Below are positions 57,345 to 64,000 of a DNA stretch of 64,000 bases, one piece after another (the first letter of the stretch is position 1; each line of letters opens with the position of its first letter). Source of the DNA: Roseiarcus sp963770035 (GTDB taxonomy: Bacteria; Pseudomonadota; Alphaproteobacteria; Rhizobiales; Beijerinckiaceae). A program made the translations under genes and the position numbers. Below the pieces are notes generated by a model, which was not told the origin of the DNA, did not search any database, and was given only the letters and a program-made list of their open reading frames with translations. The stretch is from the NCBI GenBank assembly GCA_963770035.1, contig CAVYON010000065.1:1-64000 (forward strand). The letters are read 5' to 3'.

Positions 57345-58673
57345 TTACTCACGCGCCGCAACTTCGCCTTCCCGGTCACGGGGCTTTCCATGCTTCTCCC
57401 CGTCCTTCTCGCGCGGCGTCAGCGGTGTAACCCGGAGAGCTGCGATGCGGTTACGTTGCTTGCGCAACACCTCGAAGCGGAAGCCGTAGAAAGAGAAGGT
57501 CTGCCGAGGCTCGGGAATCGCGCGTGCCTCATGGATAACGAGGCCGGCTATGGTCGCGGCTTCCTCGTCGGGCAAATTCCAGTCCAGCGCCCGGTTGAGG
57601 TCGCGAATCGTCACTCCGCCGTCGACCACGACAGAGCCGTCACGTTGCTTGCGCAGACCCAGGACGGCCTCGTCATGCTCGTCCCGAATGTCTCCGACAA
57701 TCTCCTCGATGATGTCTTCCAGCGTCACCAGGCCCTGTACGACGCCATATTCGTCGACGACCAGCGCCGAGTGCGTTTTGCGGCGCAGAAAAGCCTGGAG
57801 TTGGTCGCTGAGGCTGGTTGATTCAGGCACAAACCAGGGTTCCAGCGCCAAATCAGCGATCTTGAGGCGGCTCGCGTCGCCGTCAGCCGCCACCAAGGCG
57901 CGCAACAAGTCCTTGGCGTGCAGCACGCCGATGATGTTGTCCGGATCGCCTCGCCATAGCGGCAGGCGCGTATAGGGCGATTCGATGGCCTCACGCACAA
58001 CCTCGTCCGGCGGCAAGTCGGCGTCGATCAGCCGGATCTTGGTGCGGTGCACCATGACATCGGAAACCGGCACCTCGGCGAGTTCGAGGAGGCCGCCGAA
58101 CATATCCCGCTCGCTTCGCTCGACCTCGCCCTCGCGATGCAGGATGTCGACGGCGCCCATCAGCTCCTCGTGGCCCGAAACGCTGGGGTCTGTTTCTGTC
58201 AGCGACAGCCCGCAGACGCGCAGGACGAAGCGCGCCAGCGCCTCGACCATTCTGACGATTGGGCCGAACACAACAACGAAAAAAAGCACGGCGGGCGCGA
58301 TTGCTAGCGCCACGCGGTCCGGATAGGCGATGGCGATCGTCTTTGGCATAACCTCGCCGAAAATGACGATCAGCGCAGTCATTACGATTGTCGCCGCTGC
58401 GACGCCGCGCTCGCCGTAAAGGTCGAGCATGACGCTGGTCGCGATCGCCGAGGATCCGATGGTGACGAACTGGCCGCCGAGTAACATGGCGCTGATCAGC
58501 CGCCCGCGCATGCCGATGAGCCGCGTCACCAGCGCCGCGCGCGGTTCCCCGGCCATTTCAAGGGCGTGCATGCGGGCCCGAGAGGCCGCGGTCAGGGCCG
58601 TCTCCGCACCGGCGAAGAACGCCGCGAAAGCGATACTGACGACAATGACGACGATGTCGAGAGATATCGGCAT
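57345..58673 (-). CDS. CNNM/CorC-type transporter (hemolysin family) with CBS pair
   Basis: 442 residues. The N-terminal DUF21 membrane domain (SIAFAAFFAGAETALTAASR, MLLGGQFVTIGSSAIATSVM) is followed by two CBS domains (VMVHRTKIRLIDADLPPDEV, VDEYGVVQGLVTLEDIIEEI) and a CorC_HlyC domain. Members export Mg2+ or Co2+, or sense them; the hemolysin name is historical. It sits between hflK and aroKB on the same strand. Confidence 0.9.
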   Translation of the reverse strand: MPISLDIVVIVVSIAFAAFFAGAETALTAASRARMHALEMAGEPRAALVTRLIGMRGRLISAMLLGGQFVTIGSSAIATSVMLDLYGERGVAAATIVMTALIVIFGEVMPKTIAIAYPDRVALAIAPAVLFFVVVFGPIVRMVEALARFVLRVCGLSLTETDPSVSGHEELMGAVDILHREGEVERSERDMFGGLLELAEVPVSDVMVHRTKIRLIDADLPPDEVVREAIESPYTRLPLWRGDPDNIIGVLHAKDLLRALVAADGDASRLKIADLALEPWFVPESTSLSDQLQAFLRRKTHSALVVDEYGVVQGLVTLEDIIEEIVGDIRDEHDEAVLGLRKQRDGSVVVDGGVTIRDLNRALDWNLPDEEAATIAGLVIHEARAIPEPRQTFSFYGFRFEVLRKQRNRIAALRVTPLTPREKDGEKHGKPRDREGEVAARE

Positions 58674-58737
58674 GGCGAAGCTCTAACACAAACGCCGGCG
58701 GGCCGTGAGACCGGCAGGCGCTACCGGGTCAGGCCGA

Positions 58738-60429
58738 TCAAAGCTCCAAATCCTGGTTCAGGAAGACGCGAACGCCGGCCTCGTCGACATCGCGGGCGAT
58801 GAAAGTCTCGCCGATCCCCTTCGACAGAATGAAGGTCAGCCGGCCACGCTCGACCTTCTTGTCCTGGCGCATGGCGGACAGTATGGCGTCCGCATCCGCC
58901 TCGAGCCCGGGGATGTCGCGAATGCGTGTCGGGAGGCCGACCGCGACGAGATGCGCCACGACCCGCTCGACGTCCTGACCCGGGCACAAGCCAAGCTGAC
59001 GAGAGAAGCGGAATGCGCACGCTATGCCCACCGCCACTCCCTCGCCGTGAACAAGGCGCGCCGAATCGTAATGGGTCAGGCTTTCGAAGGCGTGGCCGAA
59101 GGTGTGGCCGAGATTGAGCAGCGCCCGTTCGCCTTGCTCCGTTTCGTCAGCAACGACAAACCGCGCCTTGGCGGCGCAACTCGTCGCGATCGCCTCGGCC
59201 CGCGCGGGACCGCCCGAGAACACCTCGCGCCAGCGAGCCTCGAGCGTTTCAAAGAATTTTCGGTCGTCAATCAGCCCATATTTGACCACCTCGGCGTAGC
59301 CGGCGCGGAACTCGCGCGCGCTCAACGTATCGAGGGCGCCGGAGTCGGCCAGCACCAGCGACGGTTGATGAAAGGCGCCGACGAGGTTCTTTCCGTGCGG
59401 CGAGTTGACACCCGTCTTGCCGCCCACGCTGGAATCGACTTGCGACAGCAGCGTCGTCGGAATCTGCACAAGGCGGACGCCACGGCGAAGGGAGGCGGCG
59501 CAAAAGCCAGCCAGATCGCCGATGACCCCGCCTCCCAGCGCGACAACGATGTCGCGTCGCTCGATTCGCGCGGCAATTAGCGCGTCGGAGACGCGGGCGA
59601 ACTCCGCGTACGACTTTGTGGATTCGCCGGGCGGGCAGACGATCGCGGTTGCGGCGAGACCTGCGCGCAGCAAACTCGCGGAGACGCGCTCGAGATAAAG
59701 CGGGGCGACGTTGGCGTCCGTTACGACGGCGCACTTCGCGCCGGGCGCGATTTTGGCGATTTCCGGTCCGGTCTCGTCGATCAGTCCCGCGCCGACATGA
59801 ATCACATAGGCGCGTGCGCCAAGCGGAACCTCCACCCGGCAACGATTGGCTGGCGCGTCCGTCCGGCCGCAAAACGCTTCCGCCAGGCGTTGCAGGGTCG
59901 TTTCGACTACCGAGTCGTGTGGGCCATCGCGCGATTCGATGGTGAGATCCGCAAGCGCGTAGGTCGGGGAGCGCTCAGCCAATATGCGGCGCAGCGTTGA
60001 TTCCGGGTCCTCTGTTTTTAGCAGCGGGCGGTTGGATTTCTTGCGCACGCGGGCGAGCAGGACCTCGACGTCGGGCTTGAGCCAGATGGACACGCCGTGT
60101 GCGGCGATCGCTTCGCGCGTAGAGGCGTTCATGAACGCCCCTCCCCCCGTCGCCAGCACGCGCTGTCCACCGGCAAGCAATCGCGCGATCACTCGTCGTT
60201 CGCCTTCGCGGAAATAGACCTCGCCAAACCGTTCAAAGATCTCCGGAATCGTCAGTTGCGCGCCCGCCTCGATCTCCGCGTCGGCATCGACGAACGGCAA
60301 CTCGAGTTTCGCCGCCAGCCTCCTGCCGACCGATGTCTTGCCCGCTCCCATCATGCCGACCAGCACGACAGACCGGCCTCCAAGCGCGGCCGCCACGCGG
60401 CGCGCATCGACCGGCTTACCCTGAACCAT
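58738..60429 (-). CDS. aroKB: bifunctional shikimate kinase / 3-dehydroquinate synthase
   Basis: 563 residues from the ATG at 60429. Residues 1-185 are shikimate kinase: P-loop GMMGAGKTS at 25-33, FVDADAEIE, TGGGAFMN and RPLLKTEDPESTLRRIL. Residues about 195-563 are 3-dehydroquinate synthase: VVALGGGVIGDLAGFCAASL, IPTTLLSQVDSSVGGKTGVN and ALLNLGHTFGHAFESL with zinc ligands. The enzymes catalyse the fifth and second steps of the shikimate pathway; the linker is short with no stop between them. An open frame reaches 60747, but those residues look non-coding. Confidence 0.9.
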   Translation of the reverse strand: MVQGKPVDARRVAAALGGRSVVLVGMMGAGKTSVGRRLAAKLELPFVDADAEIEAGAQLTIPEIFERFGEVYFREGERRVIARLLAGGQRVLATGGGAFMNASTREAIAAHGVSIWLKPDVEVLLARVRKKSNRPLLKTEDPESTLRRILAERSPTYALADLTIESRDGPHDSVVETTLQRLAEAFCGRTDAPANRCRVEVPLGARAYVIHVGAGLIDETGPEIAKIAPGAKCAVVTDANVAPLYLERVSASLLRAGLAATAIVCPPGESTKSYAEFARVSDALIAARIERRDIVVALGGGVIGDLAGFCAASLRRGVRLVQIPTTLLSQVDSSVGGKTGVNSPHGKNLVGAFHQPSLVLADSGALDTLSAREFRAGYAEVVKYGLIDDRKFFETLEARWREVFSGGPARAEAIATSCAAKARFVVADETEQGERALLNLGHTFGHAFESLTHYDSARLVHGEGVAVGIACAFRFSRQLGLCPGQDVERVVAHLVAVGLPTRIRDIPGLEADADAILSAMRQDKKVERGRLTFILSKGIGETFIARDVDEAGVRVFLNQDLEL

Positions 60430-60694
60430 GAGGCTTCGCCCTTGCAAATGACCGTTTAAGCGCGGTCCCTTACAGGAAACCGAGCTGGAGCGCGACAAAT
60501 CGAACATAACGTCCCGGCGGTTTTGTCGCACTTCGGACGGTCTTGCGTCCCAGAGCGCTTCTTGCGAGCATGTCAGGATGACGACAAGAGCGCGACAGTC
60601 GTGTATAGCCGCGCCGGGAATTTTTGCGCCTTGCGCGTCTCGATGAGAACGCCACGGGATATTCGCTGCGGGCGCCGCCTGAGGGAGCTGGATT

Positions 60695-62752
60695 TTGACT
60701 GCTGTCCATAACGAGCACCGCGTCCCCGGTCCTCGTCTCGTTGCCATTGTCGGACCGTTTCAAAGCGGCAAAACCAGCCTTCTTGAGGGAATACTGGCGC
60801 GCGGCGGGGCGCTGGCGCGACAAGGGACGGTCCGCGAGGGCACCAGCATCGGCAATTCGAGCGCGGAGGCCCGCAGCCACGCGATGAGCGTTGAGCCGAA
60901 CATCGGCAGCGTCGATTACATGGGAGACCGGCTCACCTTTTTCGACTGCCCCGGATCGATCGAGTTCATCCACGACATGCGGCCTGCGCTGCCGGTCTGC
61001 GACGCGGTGATCGTGGTATGCGAGGCGGACTCACGCAAGATTCCGGCGCTGCAAGTTATCCTGCGCGAGCTCGAGGAGCTCGCCCTGCCGCGCATCCTGT
61101 TTCTGAACAAGATCGACCAGGGCAACATTGGCGTTCGCGAGACGCTCGAGCTTCTGCAGCCGGCCTCGCGCACGCCTCTGCTGTTGCGCCAGATCCCAGT
61201 ATCGGAAGATGGAGTGGCGACCGGCTTCGTCGACCTGGCGCTCGAGCGCGCTTTCCTTTACCGGGAATCCGCGCCGTCAGTCGTCATCGAGATGCCAGCT
61301 GGCGTCATCCAGGAAGAGAAGCACGCCCGTTATTCGATGCTTGAGAAACTTGCCGACTATGACGACGCGCTGATGGAGCAGCTTCTCAGCGACATCGACC
61401 CGCCGAAGGACCTCGTGTTCGATGATTTGAGACGCGAGTTGCGCGAAGGCCGCGTGGTTCCGGTGCTGATGGGGTCGGCGACCGAGGGTCACGGCGTAAC
61501 GCGCCTTCTCAAGGCGGTGCGCCATGAGGCGCCGCCCATCGGCCATACCCGCAAACGGCTCGGCATCGCAGACGCCGGCCCTGCGCTCGGTCAAGTGTTC
61601 CGCACGGTCCATACCGCGCATGGCGGCAAATTGTCGCTGTCGCGCGTACTGCGCGGCGCCTTCGCCGACGGCGCGACCGTCATCAATTCGCATGGGGTTG
61701 AGGAGCGCATCGGCGGCCTCGCCCGCTTGACCGGCGCTTCGTCGGCCAAGATCAATCGCGCCGAAGAGGGCGATACAATAGCCTTCGCGAGGCTCGAAAG
61801 CCTCGCCACCGGCGATCGGTTTTCCGAAGGCAAGGTCGCTCCCGCAGCCGCGGACCTTCCGCCGCCTCCACCGCAGACCCAAGCCTTCGCGATCAAGGTC
61901 AAAGACCGCAAGGACGAGGTGCGCTTGGCGGCTGCGCTCGCAAAACTATGCGAAGAGGATCCGGCGCTCTCCTTCGTGCAGGACGCCGAAATGTCCGAGA
62001 TGAAGCTCTACGGCCAAGGCGAGATGCACCTGAGGGTGACAACTGAACGCCTCGCCGACCGTTTCGGCGTGACTATCAATACCCACAAGCCGACTGTGGC
62101 CTATCGCGAGACCATCCGCGACGCGGTTACGGTACGGGGCCGCCATAAAAAGCAGTCGGGCGGGCACGGCCAATTCGGGGACGTTGTCGTCGAGGTCGGT
62201 CCCCGTGGTCGCGGCGAGGGCTTCGCCTTCGCCGAACGGGTGCACGGCGGCACGGTGCCGCGACAATACTTCTCTTCGGTTGAGGCGGGCGCCAAGGACG
62301 CCATGGCGCGCGGGCCGCTCGGCTTTCCCGTCGTCGACGTCTCGGTGACGCTGACTGACGGTTCCTATCACACCGTCAATTCTTCGGACATGGCGTTTCG
62401 CGCCGCCGCCCGGATCGCGCTCGACGAGGCGCTGTCCAAGGCCCGGCCCGTGCTCTTGGAGCCGATCCTCTCGGTGACGATCTATGTGCCTTCCGAAGCG
62501 CTGGCTCGGGCAAGCGCGCTCGTCAGCGCCCGCCGCGGCCAGATCCTTGGCTTCGAGGCGCGCGAGGGGTGGAAGGGCTGGGAGGCCCTGCGGGCGCTGA
62601 TCCCCGAAGCGGAGATTGGCGATCTCATCATTGAACTGAGATCGGCGACCGCTGGCGTGGGCGCCTTCGAGACCCGGTTCGACCATCTTGCGGAACTCAC
62701 TGGGAAGGCGGCGGACCACGTTATCGAGACGCGTCGAAACGCCACGTCGTGA
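60695..62752 (+). CDS. elongation factor G-like GTPase
   Basis: 685 residues from a TTG with GAGGGAG upstream. EF-G domain order: GTPase (P-loop GPFQSGKTS, FFDCPGSIEF, FLNKID), beta barrel (LGQVFRTVHTAHGGKLSLSR), domains III-V (LYGQGEMHLRVTTERLADRF, KKQSGGHGQFGDVVVEVGPR). The catalytic His of the DTPGH motif is replaced by Ser. Such EF-G-like proteins are distinct from the main EF-G and their role is unclear. It is divergent from aroKB with a 265-bp spacer. Confidence 0.88.
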   Translation: MTAVHNEHRVPGPRLVAIVGPFQSGKTSLLEGILARGGALARQGTVREGTSIGNSSAEARSHAMSVEPNIGSVDYMGDRLTFFDCPGSIEFIHDMRPALPVCDAVIVVCEADSRKIPALQVILRELEELALPRILFLNKIDQGNIGVRETLELLQPASRTPLLLRQIPVSEDGVATGFVDLALERAFLYRESAPSVVIEMPAGVIQEEKHARYSMLEKLADYDDALMEQLLSDIDPPKDLVFDDLRRELREGRVVPVLMGSATEGHGVTRLLKAVRHEAPPIGHTRKRLGIADAGPALGQVFRTVHTAHGGKLSLSRVLRGAFADGATVINSHGVEERIGGLARLTGASSAKINRAEEGDTIAFARLESLATGDRFSEGKVAPAAADLPPPPPQTQAFAIKVKDRKDEVRLAAALAKLCEEDPALSFVQDAEMSEMKLYGQGEMHLRVTTERLADRFGVTINTHKPTVAYRETIRDAVTVRGRHKKQSGGHGQFGDVVVEVGPRGRGEGFAFAERVHGGTVPRQYFSSVEAGAKDAMARGPLGFPVVDVSVTLTDGSYHTVNSSDMAFRAAARIALDEALSKARPVLLEPILSVTIYVPSEALARASALVSARRGQILGFEAREGWKGWEALRALIPEAEIGDLIIELRSATAGVGAFETRFDHLAELTGKAADHVIETRRNATS

Positions 62753-62863
62753 AGTCCGCCCCCGCTGGAAACGTTTTGATCGCGGCTGTACAGGCGCGCG
62801 GCCATCGCTTATGGGGTGGCGGGAATTGGTGTTCCCATGCGTCCTTTTCGGGAGACGACCACA

Positions 62864-63871
62864 ATGGCCGACGCCACCTTCGAACGTAGCCGGTTGGCGA
62901 CCGTGTTCGGTGGTTCCGGCTTCCTAGGACGGCACATCGTCCGCGCCCTCGTACGCCGAGGCTGGCGGGTGCAAGTCGCCGTGCGGCGCCCAGACCTCGC
63001 CTTTTTTCTGCAGCCAATCGGCGGCGTCGGACAGATCGAGGCCGTCCAGGCGAACTTGCGTTACCCGGGCTCTGTCGCCGCCGCTCTTGAAGGCGCCGAA
63101 ATGGCGATCAACGTCACCGGCGTTAAGGCCGAGAGCGGAGCTCAGACCTATCGCGCAGTCCATGTCGAAGGAGCCGCCGCGCTTGCCCGCGCGGCCAAGG
63201 CCGCGGGCGTCGCTGCCTACGCGCATGTCTCCGGCATCGGCGCCGATCCCGATTCCGGATCGCCCTACATCGCCAGCAAGGGCCAGGGAGAGAAGGCGAC
63301 GGTGTTGGAATTCCCTGGCGCGACGATCCTTCGACCTTCGGTCGTGTTCGGCCCCGAGGACGATTTCTTCAACCGCTTCGGAGCGCTCGCTCGGTTCTTT
63401 TGGGTTATTCCGCTATTTGGGGGCGGTCGGACTCGCCTGCAGCCGGTGTATGTCGGCGATGTCGCGCGCGCTGCGGTCGCGGCGCTGGCCGGCGAAACCG
63501 AACCGGGCGTCGTCTACGAACTCGGCGGGCCGCAGGTGATGACGCTGCGCGAAGCCGCCAGCTTCGCGCTGCGTGCGACGGAACGCCGCCGCCTTCTCGT
63601 TGGGCTGCCCCTCACGCCATCCCGTTTGATCGCGACAACCACGACCGTCGCAAGAAAGGCTTCCTTTGGCATCTTTCCCAAGCTTCTGACGGTTCATCGC
63701 GACCAGATCGACCTGCTTGCGATCGACAACATTGTCTCGCCGGAGGCGGAGGCGGAGGGACGCACGCTCGCCGGTCTCGGTATTGCGCCGCAAGCGGTGG
63801 ACGCGATAGTCGGCTCCTATCTTGTGCGTTTCCGTAAGACGGGCCAATATGAGTTGCAGCGCTCAGCGTGA
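62864..63871 (+). CDS. NDUFA9-like NAD(P)-binding protein (complex I-associated)
   Basis: 335 residues from the ATG at 62864 (MADATFERS); alternative starts at 62837 and 62816. Atypical short-chain dehydrogenase: ATVFGGSGFLGRHIVRALVR binds the dinucleotide, then AYAHVSGIGADPDSGSPYIA and ILRPSVVFGPEDDFFNRFGA. Matches the alphaproteobacterial counterparts of the mitochondrial complex I subunit NDUFA9, which bind NADPH structurally. Followed by a terminator. Confidence 0.85.
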   Translation: MADATFERSRLATVFGGSGFLGRHIVRALVRRGWRVQVAVRRPDLAFFLQPIGGVGQIEAVQANLRYPGSVAAALEGAEMAINVTGVKAESGAQTYRAVHVEGAAALARAAKAAGVAAYAHVSGIGADPDSGSPYIASKGQGEKATVLEFPGATILRPSVVFGPEDDFFNRFGALARFFWVIPLFGGGRTRLQPVYVGDVARAAVAALAGETEPGVVYELGGPQVMTLREAASFALRATERRRLLVGLPLTPSRLIATTTTVARKASFGIFPKLLTVHRDQIDLLAIDNIVSPEAEAEGRTLAGLGIAPQAVDAIVGSYLVRFRKTGQYELQRSA

Positions 63872-63914
63872 GATTGCGTAATTTCCGCAGGAGAGGCTAG
63901 CATCTCAAATTCGT

Positions 63915-63949
63915 AACGCCGGCTCGGGTTGATCGAAAACGGCGTTTTT
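63915..63949 (+). terminator. rho-independent terminator after the NDUFA9-like gene
   Basis: AACGCCG (63915-63921) pairs with CGGCGTT (63940-63946), followed by T residues (run 63945-63949). It is 44 bp after the stop codon on the plus strand. Confidence 0.6.
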
Positions 63950-64000
63950 GCGGCATCTACGCTCTGGGGCGCTGCCTCAGGCGGTTTGGAGTTGGGGACG

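Noticed and set aside
1..64000. CRISPR arrays, rRNA and tRNA genes
   Set aside because: No regularly spaced identical repeats outside the protein-coding Ig array, and no tRNA arm or rRNA signatures were found by eye. A tRNAscan or Infernal run would settle it.

Overview
The window is a GC-rich alphaproteobacterial chromosome segment. The best fit is the order Hyphomicrobiales (Rhizobiales), perhaps a Beijerinckiaceae or Methylocystaceae relative. This is inferred from codon use and from the hflK-hflC-DUF2065-degP block, the CNNM/CBS protein beside aroKB, the COG4321-type ribbon-helix-helix protein and an NDUFA9-like protein. No rRNA, tRNA, CRISPR array or phage module was recognised.

Left part. 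1-9.5 kb holds most of one giant minus-strand gene that runs off the left edge. It encodes CBM-like repeats, a NodB-type polysaccharide deacetylase, a long array of bacterial Ig-like domains and a repeat-rich C-terminal region. 10.2-11.1 kb has a frameshifted LuxR-type response regulator. 11.5-15.7 kb is an IS66 nest: remnants of one copy beside a nearly complete copy carrying a UPF0149 passenger gene.

Middle. 15.9-22.8 kb is a minus-strand catabolic cluster: sugar-type ABC permease and ATPase, YhfX-like racemase, FAH/MhpD-like hydratase, RraA-like aldolase, COG3618 lactonase-type hydrolase and FMN 2-hydroxyacid dehydrogenase. An IS630 element cuts the permease, and an IS1634-like element abuts it. 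A truncated IS and a truncated toxin with its antitoxin follow. 27.6-40.0 kb is a long minus-strand series: biotin-dependent acyl-CoA carboxylase (both subunits), enoyl-CoA hydratase, BKACE-type beta-keto acid cleavage enzyme, acyl-CoA dehydrogenase, GST and acyl-CoA synthetase. Together they suggest branched-chain or isoprenoid acid degradation. Inside this series lies a two-gene unit that I cannot assign to a known system: a protein with repeated ELP motifs coupled to a 929-residue phosphoribosyltransferase/AMMECR1/helical fusion.

Right part. 40.1-52.2 kb is mixed: orphan EpsI, ALDH7 dehydrogenase, a small leucine-rich-repeat protein, a CrtI/PYROXD2-like oxidoreductase, a DHA2 transporter, a second IS630, a GMC dehydrogenase with its Tat-exported small subunit, and small enzymes. 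52.2-63.9 kb is core-like: M19 dipeptidase, DegP, DUF2065, HflC, HflK, CNNM/CBS protein, AroK-AroB fusion, then on the plus strand an EF-G-like GTPase and an NDUFA9-like protein.

About eleven genes carry apparent frameshifts, and nearly all are restored by removing one base. This looks more like insertion errors in the assembly than decay, so frameshifted genes are reconstructed here where possible.
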